The notes: generated from the letters alone by a model not told the origin. A stretch of DNA of 64,000 nt from Dioscorea cayenensis subsp. rotundata (GCF_009730915.1 NC_052476.1:21673840-21737839); one strand, 5' to 3'; counted from the stretch's first letter, positions 1 to 12,747 are shown. Translations and numbers: made by a program.

Positions 1-439
1 AAAAATTGAAATTAATTTGGAGAAAGTTTTCATATAAGCTAATGTTATTTTGACTTAATAAATAATAATAAAAAAATATATTTTTTTGGGAAAAAAAAGA
101 GTATTTTTGTTAAGTTTAACACGTTTCAATTCTCTATTTGCTATAACGCTGTTAAATGTCCCATGCACCGCAGCTGATCTGAAGAGAGATGGCTCGCTTA
201 GCCAGCCGGTTGAGTCAAGCTTCATCTAATGAATCCAGCCGGCTTCTGGGGCATATGGGACCCATGAAGTTTGGTAAACACCGGCTGTAGCCGGTGAAGA
301 TTAAGCAGTGTCGCTCTCGGCCAACAACCCCATCTACGGCCGGTGGTGCTCCAGATCCGGTCTCGTGAAATTCAACGGTCACGATATCTCCAGTGATTCA
401 ATTTAAGCCGTCCGATCATGCGACTCACCAAGCGGGCAA

Positions 440-500
440 ATGGGATCTCAAACCTGCGTCTATAAATAGCGAGCATCGAGCATCAAGAAAGAGCCGTGAA
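440..500 (+). promoter_or_regulatory. TATA box of the SAM synthetase gene
   Basis: A clean TATA box (tataaata, 461-468) lies about 95 bp before the first leader splice donor. It places transcription start near 490-500. The upstream 120-460 segment is unusually GC-rich for this window, with repeated ccgg/ccggc motifs, as expected for the promoter of a highly expressed housekeeping gene. Start position is inferred from TATA spacing only. Confidence 0.6.
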
Positions 501-562
501 AGGAGGTGCGAACGAGGGCCTTCGAATCCAGAGCTAGGGTTTCACTTGTCTCCTTTGTTAAG

Positions 563-1499
563 GTGAGCAAGCTTGGTTCCCTTTTTCTCTGATTTTTCCT
601 CGTTCTTTCGTAGATCTGATTGAAATAGTTTCATTTTTGTGGATTTTTTTGTTGGAGGTAATGGTGCTATTGGCTTTAATTGCCAATTCGTAGGTGAATG
701 TTTGATTTATTGATGTTGTTCTTCGTTTAGATCTAGATGTTTTTTATTGTTTTAATTCTACTTTGAATGAGTTCCTGGATCTGGCGGCATTAGGTGGTGT
801 TTTTACTGCCGTAGTTCTTGGATCTGTGTGGAATATAGCCACGGATCTGAGTGATTCTTGTATTACTTGCTGATTTTTTTCCTTGTTTGAAATAAATGAT
901 GTTTTTGATTGTATGAAACTGTAGATCTGTGAATTTTTTATGAGATTTGGGAGTCAACGAACGGAGATCTGCCATAATGTTCTTGTTTTTTTCTTTAATG
1001 AAGGTTTTCTGTTATCTCTGGCGAATATATAAACAAATGCCTTTTTAAATTCTCTACTTCAGCAGAATATAAAAATTTGTTTTTTTTTTCTGCCTCTTTT
1101 GTCTCGATCAACGTGATTTGAAGCGTTTTAGTCTTTCCGGCCCAGATATTCCGTCGTGCGTGTCCTTATTATTGTTTCTGTTTTTGATATTATTGTTATT
1201 ACTAAGGGATTCTTATTCGAAATAATTTTTGTTATTCCCGAATAGTTAAAAGTGCTCTTTTTTTGCTTTTGGAAAGCATGCGGAATTTGTTACTCCTTTA
1301 TGTTTGGAATTTAGAAATATTCATAAATGCTGACTTGTGTTTTGGTCTCCTTAAATGTTTTAAAGCATGTGAGCAAGTCTATGCAGGCAATTGATATTTT
1401 GGGCATTTGAAATGTTTTTGCTGTTTCTCATGTAGAAAAATAGAATAATTCTATTTTTGGAGGTGGGTGTAACTAATCTAATATCTTGTGTCCATTCAG
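563..1499 (+). other. 5'UTR (leader) intron of the SAM synthetase gene
   Basis: The donor ag|gtgagc is at 562/563 and the acceptor tccattcag| at 1499/1500, only 10 bases before the start codon. The T-rich 937-bp body fits a leader intron. Long leader introns are common in strongly expressed plant housekeeping genes. No coding sequence is seen inside. Confidence 0.7.
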
Positions 1500-1509
1500 A
1501 TCTGAGAAC

Positions 1510-2796
1510 ATGGCTGAAATTGATACCTTCCTTTTCACCTCTGAGTCTGTGAACGAGGGGCACCCTGACAAGCTTTGCGACCAGATCTCTGATGCCGTGC
1601 TTGATGCTTGCCTTGCTCAGGACCCCGACAGCAAGGTCGCTTGTGAAACCTGCACTAAGACAAACATGGTCATGGTCTTTGGTGAGATCACCACCAAGGC
1701 CAATGTTGATTATGAGAAGATAGTCCGTGATACATGCCGTGGCATCGGCTTTATCTCTGATGATGTTGGTCTTGATGCTGACCACTGCAAGGTGTTGGTT
1801 AACATCGAGCAACAATCTCCTGATATTGCCCAGGGTGTCCATGGCCATTTCACCAAGCGCCCTGAGGACATTGGTGCTGGTGACCAGGGACACATGTTTG
1901 GGTATGCAACTGATGAGACCCCAGAGCTTATGCCTCTTAGCCATGTTCTTGCCACCAAGCTAGGTGCTCGCCTTACTGAAGTCCGCAAGAATGGGACATG
2001 CTCCTGGCTGAGGCCTGACGGCAAGACTCAGGTCAATACTCTACTTCAAATCACAGAATCATAATTCTTCCAAATAATTGCTTGTGCATAAAACATCTAA
2101 ATCTAAACTAGGATATTATTGTTTCAGGTCACTGTTGAATACCGCAAAGAAAATGGCGCCATGGTCCCCATCCGGGTGCACACTGTCCTCATCTCCACTC
2201 AACATGATGAGACCGTTACCAATGATGAGATCGCCGCAGACCTTAAGGAGCATGTTATTAAGCCTGTGATCCCTGAGCAATACCTGGATGAGAAGACCAT
2301 CTTCCACCTTAACCCATCTGGCCGTTTTGTCATTGGGGGCCCTCATGGTGATGCTGGCCTCACTGGCCGCAAGATCATCATTGACACATATGGTGGTTGG
2401 GGTGCACATGGAGGTGGTGCTTTCTCTGGTAAGGATCCGACCAAGGTGGACCGCAGTGGTGCCTACATTGTGAGGCAGGCTGCCAAAAGCATTGTTGCCA
2501 ATGGTCTTGCTCGTCGGTGCATTGTCCAGGTGTCTTACGCAATTGGTGTGCCAGAGCCACTCTCAGTGTTTGTGGACACCTACGGCACTGGCAAGATTCC
2601 CGACAAGGAGATCCTCAAGATCGTGAAGGAGAATTTCGACTTCAGACCAGGGATGATCACCATCAACCTTGACCTGAAGAGAGGTGGCAATGGCAGGTTC
2701 CTTAAGACAGCAGCCTACGGCCACTTTGGCAGGGATGATCTCGACTTCACCTGGGAGGTGGTCAAACCTCTCAAGTGGGAGAAGCCGGCGGCATAG
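1510..2796 (+). CDS. SAMS: S-adenosylmethionine synthetase (methionine adenosyltransferase)
   Basis: Makes S-adenosylmethionine from methionine and ATP in the cytosol, the methyl donor and the precursor of ethylene and polyamines. Two coding exons join in frame: 1510-2031 and 2128-2796, giving 396 aa against a usual 390-396. Visible signatures are HPDK at residues 18-21, [12 protein letters not shown] at 122-133 (first family signature) and the glycine-rich GGGAFSGKD at 269-277 (second signature, phosphate binding). The start at 1510 is chosen because the family N-terminus ([20 protein letters not shown]) begins there; the in-frame codons upstream are leader. The 96-bp intron has the donor cag|gtcaat and the acceptor tttcag|gtcact. 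Nothing is missing. Long open frames on the opposite strand are shadows of its biased codon use. Confidence 0.97.
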
Positions 2797-2845
2797 ATCT
2801 CCTCCTGTAGGTGACGAAGATCTGCATTGTTTAACTGTTGCTTTG

Positions 2846-2902
2846 CTGCTGCTGCTGCTGCTGCTGTTATCATCATCATCATCATCCTCATCATCATCAT
2901 CC
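2846..2902. repeat. CTG / ATC trinucleotide microsatellites in the SAMS 3'UTR
   Basis: A (CTG)n run of about seven units is followed by a (ATC)n run of about nine units with one interruption, about 50 bp after the stop codon. It lies within the probable 3'UTR, so it should be transcribed. Confidence 0.8.
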
Positions 2903-4465
2903 AAGTATTGAGTCTTACTTACTAGAGTAATTTGTCTATCTATTTTTCTTATTCTGGTTGTTGTGTTTCCAGTTTATGTTCTGTTCTCAATTTGATTCGG
3001 CCCTAAAGGAATGTAAGGATTTTGAAATTATTTTTTTTTTGTTTGAAGAAATGATGCAAGTAACTTTAGAGAAGGGAAGGGACAACAAATAGAGCCTCTC
3101 TAAAGCCCTTTATATTTGAGGCTATATGTGATGTCTCTCCTTTTTCTCTCTTATCTTCTCCAGTCCATTGTGGTTATTGCTTTTCCAAAGTATTACATTT
3201 CCTCCCATCATTTCTTTGTGGTTTTTATATTTACTTATTTATTTATTTATTTATTTTGAGAAAAAATTGCTTGCATTCCCCTATTAAAATTATTGATAAA
3301 GTGTTTTTATAGAAATCATATTTTTCTGTATTTTTTTATAAAATGTTTTTATTATATTTTCCTTATTTATTTGTTTATGTATTTTTTATAGTTAAAAATT
3401 AACATATACATTGAGAACAATTCACTTTTTTCTTAATTTTTTTAGTTGATTTTGGGTGGAAGGAGTATATAAGTAAAAAAGGGTTGAAAATGTATAAATC
3501 AATATAATATTTACAGTGGTATATTCAATATTGTAAGCTATAAAATAAAGGAATTCAAAATCCAGCAAGGCTTTAGAGATGATAAGTAAAAAAAATAAAT
3601 TATACATAGACCAATGGGTCAAAAAACCCAAAAAGATAAAGAAAATTCTTATAACCATAACAAGATTTTCATATTATTTTTTTTTTAAATGATATACGGC
3701 TGACAAATGATTATAATGGCAATAACAATTCTATCCTTAACATCAAAATGTTTATTTTAATTCTTTGAAAATTAATCCATCTATTTAAAAAAAAATAAAG
3801 TAAAATCCTTTGTATTGTCACATTACAAGGACAAATCCTTCATAACAACTTTCGAACTCCAGGATATTTATTTATGAAAATGGTCCTCACTTTGGTATAA
3901 AAATTTCACTGAATTAATAAATACAATTCTCAAAGTCAAAAGTGTTGTACTTATTTATTTATTTATTAAGTTTTAGTGAAGTCAAAGAGTCTTGTGAAAT
4001 TAGGACACTCTCTCTTTTGCTAACAAAACTTCAGTGATGATGGGTTGGTTGTGCATCTACAGATGTTTGTTAGACTATGAAAAGCAAAAGATAGATAAAA
4101 GATGAGCAGTAGTTTATGCAATCAAAACAATGTATAAGCGTACAATAACATACAAATGATTTGAGAGACCTTAAATCACATATCTGAGACCATGTATAAG
4201 TGTACAATAACATACTAATAAATTTAACAATCAGGGAAATTCAATACATCTTCATGTAAAAAATTAAATTTACAGAAGATAAGCCAACCCTACAGACACA
4301 TCTTTTCAGTACTCTGAAACAACACCATACATACATCAAAAAGAAAAATAATAATAAAAAAAGGGTAGGAAAGATAGTCCCATTCACAGTCAATGCTGTT
4401 AGAACAGAAGCAAGCAGTTGGTCCAAGGGATGTGAGCAATTAGAAATGAAACATCAGGAGTCAAT
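2903..4465. other. Spacer between SAMS and the receptor-like kinase
   Basis: AT-rich DNA holding the rest of the SAMS 3'UTR, short (TTTA)n runs near 3230-3258 and 3953-3967, and from about 4250 the 3'UTR of the minus-strand kinase gene. I see no coding sequence or complete mobile element here. Confidence 0.5.
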
Positions 4466-6715
4466 TCATTTCTTCAATGTTTTGTTTCTAGAGCTGTTGA
4501 TCTTAGTATCAGGATTGTCACTTTTTTCAGTATCAGAACTCTCTCTCTGGAATTCTAATTCCCTGCTCCCGTTTCGGCTCCGTCTTCGCCTTCGCTCCTA
4601 CAAAATAATAACACAAGTTCATAATTTATAAACGTGAAGACGTTCCGGTCTTTTAAGTGAAAACATTCTTTTAAGTCAATGTAGTGAAGTTTAAGAGCTG
4701 AGAACAGCAAACCTCGCGTGGCATTGAGTCATCAGATTCAAGCATTCTGACAACCTGACCCATATTCGGTCTCTTCTCTGAATCTGGATCAACACACCTC
4801 AAAGCAGTCAGAAGGGCGCGCTTGAGAGCCCTTATCGACGGTCTTGGCACCAAGTAAGGATCTACTACTTCTTCCGAACGCTTGTTCCCAACCATCATCT
4901 TAAGCCAGTCAACCAGATTCACCTACAAAATACATATCATACAGTAAAGTGAACAAACTATCTCTCCATAGACTTCAGTTTATAAATGAAAAGGTTGAAA
5001 TGTAAGAATGCAAAATGCAGCAACTGCACATTGTTCATTTGATTATTTTCTTTTATTTAACATCACATCATCACTGTCATATGCTACTAGTTTCTCTTCC
5101 AAAATAGCTTATCGGTTAATATACCTCCTGCACAGCACGGGCATAATCTACTGGATCTCTCCCAGAAATAGCCTCCAAAAGAACAACTCCGAAGCTGTAA
5201 ATGTCACTCTTCTCATTAAGAAGTCCAGTGTTTGCATATTCAGGTGCCACATAACTGCAAAATCACAACAATAGAATTTTCAAACTCAGACATGTTTATT
5301 ACCACAAAGAATGTTGTTGTTGAGACAATTTTTGATTTGCAAACATTGAAGGGGAGATATACCCAAATGTCCCCATAACTCTGGTGGTGATATGGCTTTT
5401 ACCGGCACCCAACAGCTTGGCTAAACCAAAGTCTGATACCTTGGCATTGAAATCATCATCAATCAATATATTGCTTGATTTGATGTCTCTATGCACCACT
5501 TTTGGCTCAATGCATTCGTGTAAATAAGCGAGACTGCCACAAAAACATGACAAACTTCAGATTTGGGACGAAAAGATGCGTCTCAGAGATGATAGTTTGC
5601 AAAAAAAAAAAAACAACAGAAGAGGTAACAATGAGACTTGTATTTTCTTATATAGGTAATTTCACTTACGCCTTAGCTGTGCTGATAAGAATCTTCATAC
5701 GAGCTTCCCAGGTGAGAGAACGCTGATCCCGTTGTGCTCCATGAAGCCATTCTTCTAAATTTCCATTGCTAACATACTCATAAACTAGCATCCTGGACAT
5801 TTAAGGCATACAACAATGTTAACACCTTTTTAGTAGAATTTTCAAGTATATGTAACTTTGTAAGAGTGTCAACCTCTGAGTTCCTTCTATACAGTATCCT
5901 AGAAGACGAACTAAATTTTTGTGGCGGACATGACCGATAGCCTCAACTTCTACTCTGAATTCCTTCTCTGCTTGTCCTCTACCAACCAACAAAATAATAT
6001 GTAAACCATAGTGATATTAAGCACCTAATTTATAAGAAAGAACTTACAGATTATTGAGTAGCTTCTTGATGGCCACAGAGGTTCCATTGATCAATTGACC
6101 ACGATAAACAACCCCATAACCACCCTCCCCAATAATATTTTCCTTTGCAAATCGATTTGTGGCAGTTTCTAGGTCCCTCAAAGTGAACCAGTGGCCCCAT
6201 CCAAGGTGAGAGAGCTCTGGAAGGCCGGTCAAAGGCGAAGGGCCAGCTATGGAATGAGAATCAGACAGCCGGTGATAAGTTACCTTCCCTGAACTCCCTT
6301 CATCCCCGGATTGAGAACCAAATTCTTTTTCTGTGTGACAAAATGAACCCGAGTGACTCTTCTCATCTGCATATCCCAAATGGAGCATGACCTTATCAGA
6401 ATCCTTTACATTGGATTTCTCTTGAATTGCAAGAAGAATCCCCTCATGTGCCACAAAGTCATTAGGTGAAAATTGTTGTTCCACTTTCACTTCCTTGATT
6501 TCCTTTGAGAAAATGGGAATTTGGTAGACAGGAAGTTTGTTCCGAGATCTTCTTAGCTTTTTCTTAGTCCGAGCATTAACATATATGACTAATATCAAGA
6601 GTATACACAGCATGAACACACCGACAGATATCCCGATCAAAACCCACACCTTGAGACCAAAAATGGATGTTCTTCCGGATAAATGTTCATTCAGAGAGCC
6701 TTCCGGAGATGACAT
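4466..6715 (-). CDS. Membrane receptor-like protein kinase (At5g18500/At2g42960 type)
   Basis: Seven exons join in frame: 6715-6048, 5978-5874, 5792-5670, 5533-5363, 5254-5125, 4922-4713 and 4597-4466, giving 512 aa. A short extracellular N-terminus is followed by one transmembrane segment (about 23-46), a basic and polar juxtamembrane region, and a Ser/Thr kinase domain from about 187. The kinase shows GEGGYGVV (196-203), Lys217 of [12 protein letters not shown] with Asp315, and DFG at 333-335. All key residues are present, so it should be an active RD kinase. There is no LRR, lectin or other ligand-binding ectodomain, which matches the Arabidopsis At5g18500/At2g42960/At3g59110 group. The last exon adds an Arg-rich, Ser-rich tail ([10 protein letters not shown] onward). 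Ligand and pathway are not known from sequence. Confidence 0.93.
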
Positions 6716-6741
6716 TTTTCTGAAGAAAGGATTCAGACTGG

Positions 6742-7700
6742 CTGCAAATCAACAAATTAAGGTATATTATTCAAAAGCAACAATTTTACTGAATGAACAA
6801 AAAGATTACAACAAGACATGTACATCACTGCCCATGTGCTTCCAAATGAACAGAACTCTGAAAACAAAAAATTCAAATAACAGAAATACAAATCAAACAA
6901 AAGATAACAAATTGTCAAGAAAATTGAGATTTTTGAGACTTCAACAAGGCAGTTGTTTCTTCTACATTTCACATCATTGATGGAAGCAGAGAAATAAATT
7001 GCAAAAACCTCCAAAATCTTGAATTTGTCATCCAGAGTTTTGGAAACAAAGATAAAACAAAAAAGGACGATAAACTGATAGAACTGTCGTGAAAGCCAGA
7101 GATCAGCCAAACATGTAAAATCTAATACTCCATCCCCCTAGATCCTAAATTGAACATACATATCTTAAATTCTATACATCTCAACAAAATCATGCAATTG
7201 CATGCCATTTCCAACTGTCAAAAACAAATCCAATTAAATAAGACTGAGAAACATTATTTCTGCATGAAGACTTTCAGATGTGGCGAGAACAAGAAGAAAA
7301 CAAAGTACATTAAATTTTCTGCAGCACCTTTTAATGTAGATAACACAAACAAACAACAAAGCATTAAAATTCAATTCTTTTATAGATTCCCCACGTCTGC
7401 CAAGATGAAAAAATATTAGATTTTTCATACCAATACCTAAAACTTTGTTTCCCATTCCAAAGAGAGAACCAGCATTTCACCTCAAACACCAAACAACAAA
7501 CTAACACAACATAAAAAAAACATCAATAGATTCTCCAAAGCAAAAAAGATAGGATTTTTCAAACAAATCCTTAATCTTTGTTCCACTCCACAAATGAAAA
7601 CAAAACAAAACAAAAAGAAACAACCAGCTTTCGCCTCAAAGTGAACACCACAAAACAAACAACACAAGAATAAAAACACCACTCATCCCCAACTCCATAC
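6742..7700 (-). other. 5'UTR intron and upstream region of the receptor-like kinase gene
   Basis: On the minus strand the donor aag|gtatgg is at 7701/7700 and the acceptor tttgcag| at 6742/6741, 26 bases before the start codon. The interval is A-rich on the plus strand (T-rich in sense), as plant introns are. A TATA-like stretch at about 7829-7840 (minus: catatatact) could set a start near 7800. Boundaries are inferred from splice consensus alone. Confidence 0.5.
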
Positions 7701-8270
7701 CTTCAAATCAAAAGACCAATCTCCCCAGAAAGCCAAATCCTTCCTTCCTCCCCTTATACCCACTCAACAGCACCAATGAAGAGAAGCTACAAGGCCATTT
7801 CCTCTATATGAACAGCAGTCAAAAGAATCTGAAAGAGTATATATGGTTGGTGGCGAATGGGGCCCTGTGTCTAAGCTCTGGGGCAGCTCTCTGACGGCGC
7901 CGCGGCAGCTGGTTCTCTGGAATCCAGACCTTGAGGTTGAAGGTGAGAGTGAGGAAAGGTGTGAGCTTTTTGGTTGGAGAAGGTAAGAGAGATGGGACAT
8001 GTGGGAATGGAACTCAAAGAGAAGAGAAATGGAGGAGCTTTGAGAGAGAAAGAGAGGGAGGTTGGGAAGAAGAGATGGAGTTATCAATGGTTGGTGGTGA
8101 CCATCCATCACAAAGATGATTGATCATCATCATGATGCATGATGATGATGATGATGCTTCTCTCTTCAGTAAAACACACATTTTTGTTGCAGCAAACAGG
8201 AATATCATCAACCTTTTTTTTTTACTCCTTAAAACAATTAATTGGGAAACCAAAACCATAATTGAATGAT

Positions 8271-8498
8271 GTTTTTGAATAATAGACGACAAGGGTTTTT
8301 TTATGAATTTAAACAGATCTCAAAACAAATGACTGGAACCCGGATGTACAGAATATGTACAGTATGAGAATAGTATAGGAATCCCGGGAAAACAGTGTAT
8401 GAACAGTACGGAGAACAATACTGTTGGGGGAGAAATTTGAACCCATGACCTCCCCCTTACACTTTGGTGTCATACCATTGGACTATCCAATGGTTGAC
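8271..8498 (-). mobile_element. tRNA-derived SINE, family 1, copy A
   Basis: Read on the minus strand, the element starts with a tRNA-like head. It has an A-box-like tagtccaatgg and, about 35 bases on, a B-box-like ggttcaaatct. A unique body and a short A-rich end (ctattattcaaaaa) follow. It matches the 20644-20863 copy over its whole length with many substitutions. The head cannot fold as an intact tRNA, so it is a retroposon rather than a tRNA gene. I could not find a clear target-site duplication for this copy. Confidence 0.7.
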
Positions 8499-8789
8499 TT
8501 GCTTCTAATTTCTGTTTATTGAAAATTTTGATTTTTATTCAAGATGAATTTGTATGTAATTGGAGAAAATTTTGCATTAATATTCATTTTGTGTTTTATT
8601 GAAAAAAAAATTATTATAATTTTTTATTTGCAGATTTTTTTTTATTATTTAAATATGGATAAACTACTCGGTGACTATAGACTAATAAATAAATGATAAT
8701 AACAACAACAAAACATGACAAATTATGAAACTAAACATCTACATATGGTGGAAAAGACCATAACAATAAAGATTTGCACAAAGATAAAC

Positions 8790-9420
8790 AGAAAAATAAT
8801 CAAACATTATCAAATGGTTGCCTTAGAGGGTCACTTGGCAAGCTACTAGGTCCTTCATGTGAGAGGAGCAAAGGTTGCACGAATTCAAGACTTCTTTTGA
8901 TTGCTAAGAGTGACTCCTCGAGGATAGCCTTGTGGGAATCTTGCCTTGAATTAATCCAAGCAATAATATGTGATCAATTTTACATAAAGCCAAAGGATAT
9001 GCACATACTATGCGTAAAAAAAAAATATGGTTGGTTCGTTTGATCCAAATATCCCACTAGATCATGTGAGTGAGGAGGTTTCCTATACCAAAATATTTAT
9101 CAACTTAATTTGCTAGTGGCCCAGACAAATCAAACATTCTCCAAAGTGGGTGCCACATCTAAGATATTAAATAAAGTAGAATAGTATGCCCATATCCTAA
9201 TTGCGTAAAGGTAATTCAGGAACAAATATTGAGCAATTTTTTTTGTTACATGGCAGAAAACACAAATAGTTCTGGAGATACTGTTGCAGCTCTTTTTAGG
9301 TAGATTTTCTAAAGTTAGCACCTTGATATCTAAGATCACCCAAATGAAAATTTTAATTTTAAAAGGATAGTCTCTCTTCCAAGGCTTGGTTTGGAGATCT
9401 TATATTTATTTGAATAAAGA
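8790..9420 (-). mobile_element. Decayed 3' end of a LINE (non-LTR retrotransposon)
   Basis: On the minus strand a disrupted frame reads like the end of plant LINE ORF2. First comes a reverse-transcriptase zinc-binding (zf-RVT) stretch with CVFCH, a leucine-rich linker and IRIW (about 9340-9150). Then comes WDIWIKRTNHIF and a tail ending LLAIKRSLEFVQP (about 9060-8850). Several frameshifts and stops are present and the reverse transcriptase core is missing, so it is a 5'-truncated dead copy. The family call rests on pattern recognition. Confidence 0.5.
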
Positions 9421-11703
9421 AATTGAAAATTTGGTTTTTCAAATTTCTTTCTTTGATGGAGCTTCTAACATTTTGAAGACGATAGTTTGATGTATTTTTT
9501 TAAGTTTCTTTTCTACCTTTGAATTAGTTTTTTAATTGACTATTCTTTTTGTATCTTTTATTCTCTTTAATAATAATATATCCACTTTATAAAATATATA
9601 TATATTTTATATATCTCAGAAATTATGATTTTTTATGTATATAACATAGAGCATGGAATCCAAGTAATTATTGAAGGATGAAAGGCAAGTAAAATATTTG
9701 TTATGTATATAACAAAAAGAGGTCATACGCTTATCATCATTATTTATGGAATATCAAATGATATATATTATAAGAAAATTTTAAATAGCACCCCAAGTTA
9801 CAAGTTACAACATAAAAATTTCCATGAAAAATAGGCAAATCAAATTTTTTTTTTTGCAAAAAGAAAATAAAGCATCAAATTTTGGACAGATTTATTCCAT
9901 GCTTCACATGGTCAAAAAGATCAAACAAAGGTTTCAACCAATTTGTATATTTACATATAAAAGAGGAAATCTTTATGTTTGGTGATAGCCATTAAGGCAT
10001 GAAATAGAAATAAGGCCTGAAAATGAAAGGGAAAGTGAAAGATGGACAAGTACCATCTTACAAAATTGCAAAACGTTCAGTTGGTGTAACTTCAAATTTC
10101 AGCCACCACCATTCCATGAAATATCATAAATACTCGTTATAATTTTTTTTATAAAGTGAATAAATCACAATGTATTAATAAAAAGAGCTAGTATAAAAAC
10201 AGAGAGATAACAACAATAAAAGCGACGTAAAAAAATAACAAATAAACGAGAAGTCCACTAGGAATGAAATTAAGAAGAAGACAAAACAAAACATCACTAG
10301 AAGTGGAAACCGGCGGAATAAACAATAAGAAAACTTAGGGCTGACACAGCTGAGGGAGTCCGACATATTATAAAAATTCATTAAAAAAAAAGAAAAAAGA
10401 GAAAAAAAAATATCTGAATGAAGTTGAAGTTGGCAAAGGTGTATATATCTATATATAAAATGCAAGCTTGGATTGTCCCCAAATGAGTCTCCAACGCCTG
10501 ACAAACTAGAAACAGGATTAGGTACCTGAGAAAATTGGAGTAATGTCTCCCAACTCCATTACTCTCAACTCCATTTTTTTTTTTTTTGAAGATCTTATAA
10601 ACAATTCCTTAGTAATAGTACTCTTCTGTTATTTATATATTTGGGAATCTCAAACTCATGAAGAGATGAATGAATTAATGAATCCTAAATAATGTATTTA
10701 GGTACAAGACTGTTTATATTAAATAAAAGATTTTGTGCTCAAGATTGTTTGAACACATGGATTTGATCTGATTCTTGATGGGCTAATACTCTTTTTACTA
10801 AAAGATTAGTGAATCTTAGGTTTAGCATTTGCTTTGGGGTTTGTGGCATTATTTTATTTTATTTGGGGGTGAAAGTGGAATAAATCTTATAATAATTTAT
10901 TAAAATAAAAAGTAAAAACAAAGGATTTATGGTACTATTTTTTCATTCTTTTTTTCCCACTTAAAAAGTGGATAAACCATGTCTTGTAAACAAACCAGAA
11001 TACAAGGGAAGGGACCATAGAAATAAATGTGAAAAAAAAGAGAGAAGAAAACAACAACAAAGGATGTAAGAAACACTATAAGAAATAAATGTGGAAAAAA
11101 AAAAAGAAAAGAAGAAAACAGCAACAAAGGATGTAAGAAACACTATAAGAGACTAATAAACATAAGGGGCCCATAAAGAATGGGAGAGAGAACAATTATA
11201 ACAACCATAGAGAGAGATTTGTCAGAGTAACTAAGAGTAAAGGATCAATGCTATTTATACAAGCTATATTTCACAAATAAGTTGTTATTCATCTCCCAAT
11301 TTGATAATTTTGAGGTGATGCCTTATTTTATTTTAAAAAATACTAATAATTATTTATTTTTTTTAAAAAAATCTAGTTTTTATATATAGTATTATTTATA
11401 TAAATTAGAATAATAATATTTAAATGTTGGCAGTGATTTTTTGATTTATTGATAACATGTCTTATGTTGTAGGGTGTTTTTATTCTGCTAAAAAAGCGAG
11501 TTCAAATATCAGGTCAAGTAGAGAACTGGGAGGGTCTTACGTGATTTGTCCACATCTCAAATTAAAAAACATCTCAAATTAAAACAAAAATGTATTTTAA
11601 TATTTGGTTTTTAATTTAAACCATAAAAAGATACATATAATTAAATATTATTTTTTAAAATAGTTTTATTATACATATAATTTATTTAATGTGATATTGT
11701 GGT
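9421..11703. other. Gene-poor AT-rich stretch
   Basis: No gene is supported. It holds simple AT runs near 9590-9615, an A-rich block at 10140-10500 with no convincing protein similarity, and a tandem duplication at 11021-11149 listed separately. The long minus-strand frames here are T-rich low-complexity (Phe/Leu/Ser) and are not credible proteins. Confidence 0.5.
11021..11149. repeat. Tandem duplication of a 62-bp A-rich unit
   Basis: The block beginning aaataaatgtg and ending aagaaacactataag occurs at about 11021-11082 and again at 11083-11149. The copies differ by a few substitutions and the length of one poly-A run. No coding role is seen. Confidence 0.75.
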
Positions 11704-11903
11704 TAGGGGTGTATTTGAGCCGAGCCGTTTGTGAGCAGCTCGGTGTTCGGCTCGATAAGGGCTCGTTCGTGTTCAGCTCATATTGTAAACGAGTTAAGCT
11801 TGAACATCATTTTCAAGCTCGATTAATAAACGAGTCAAATTTGAGCTCGGCTCGTTTTGGCTCGCGAACACAGCTCGTGAACAAGCTTGTTTATAAGCTC
11901 GTT

Positions 11904-11938
<35 letters not shown>

Positions 11939-12739
11939 ATTAAGGTGTATATGTGACTATGTCGTTGTCAATTTGAGTCACACATATAGGGCTCTTAACT
12001 ACTATTTGAAGGCTTAGCTCGTTAAAAGCTCAGGTTAGCTAGTTTATTAAGTTAAATGAGCTCATAAGATAAACGAGCCAAGCTTGAACACCACCAAGCT
12101 CGCCTCATTAAATCTTTTGAACAATTTGTTTATTGTATAAGTAAAAGCTCGTTTATAGTATCATTTCTAATTTTATTTGTAACAAATCATTAATATAACC
12201 ATTCATAGTGTCATGAACAAGCTTATTTATTGGATCGTTGATAATATCGAAAAAAATATTTATAGATAGTTACATCACAATGTTTATTTTGTTATTATTG
12301 TAATTATTTGTTAACTTATTTAATGAAGATTTTAACATGCTTGAACTCAAACCTTAATGATTTAATAAATAAGCTTAAATTATTCTTTTAATCCTCAAAC
12401 TCAAATCTAGTTGAGTCACACTTGATAATAATTTATTAAATAAGTTTTAAATGTTACTTTACTAAATAAAAAAATAGAATATAAAAAAATAGTCAAGCCT
12501 TAATTAAGCTAATGAGCCAAGGTTAAGCTTCGAATTTTCTTAACAAGTTGAGCTCGAGCATGAAGCTCGAAATAAGCTCGATTAGAGCTCGAGCTCGCTT
12601 AAAATAGTAACGAGCCAAGTTTGAACATAAAAAATGAAGCTCGAAGAAAGCTTGGCTCGAGTTCAAGCTCGATTAAATAGTAATGAGCCAAGCTTAAACA
12701 AGGCAAAGCTCGGCTCGACTCGGCTCGTTTACAATCCTA
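11704..12739. mobile_element. Complete non-autonomous hAT transposon with subterminal GGCTCG/AGCTCG arrays
   Basis: The element is flanked by an exact 8-bp target-site duplication, attgtggt, at 11696-11703 and 12740-12747; 8 bp is the hAT hallmark. The ends are imperfect inverted repeats: taggggtgtatttgagccga on the left, taggattgtaaacgagccga on the right read inward. Both flanks are packed with agctcg, ggctcg and cgagc hexamers in both orientations (about 11715-11905 and 12500-12730). The AT-rich centre holds an (AT)n tract at about 11904-11926. There is no transposase frame, so it must have moved in trans. Confidence 0.88.
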
Positions 12740-12747
12740 ATTGTGGT

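Noticed and set aside
1360-2024. Long open frames on the minus strand across the SAM synthetase exon
   Set aside because: They are antisense shadows of a highly conserved gene; their proteins match no family and have no splice or start context.
8440-8498. Candidate tRNA gene
   Set aside because: A- and B-box-like motifs are present, but no cloverleaf closes, and the same head is attached to the same body at a second locus, so it is a SINE.
10175-11143. Phe/Leu/Ser-rich minus-strand frames
   Set aside because: They translate A-rich/T-rich low-complexity DNA and a local tandem duplication; no domain or start context.
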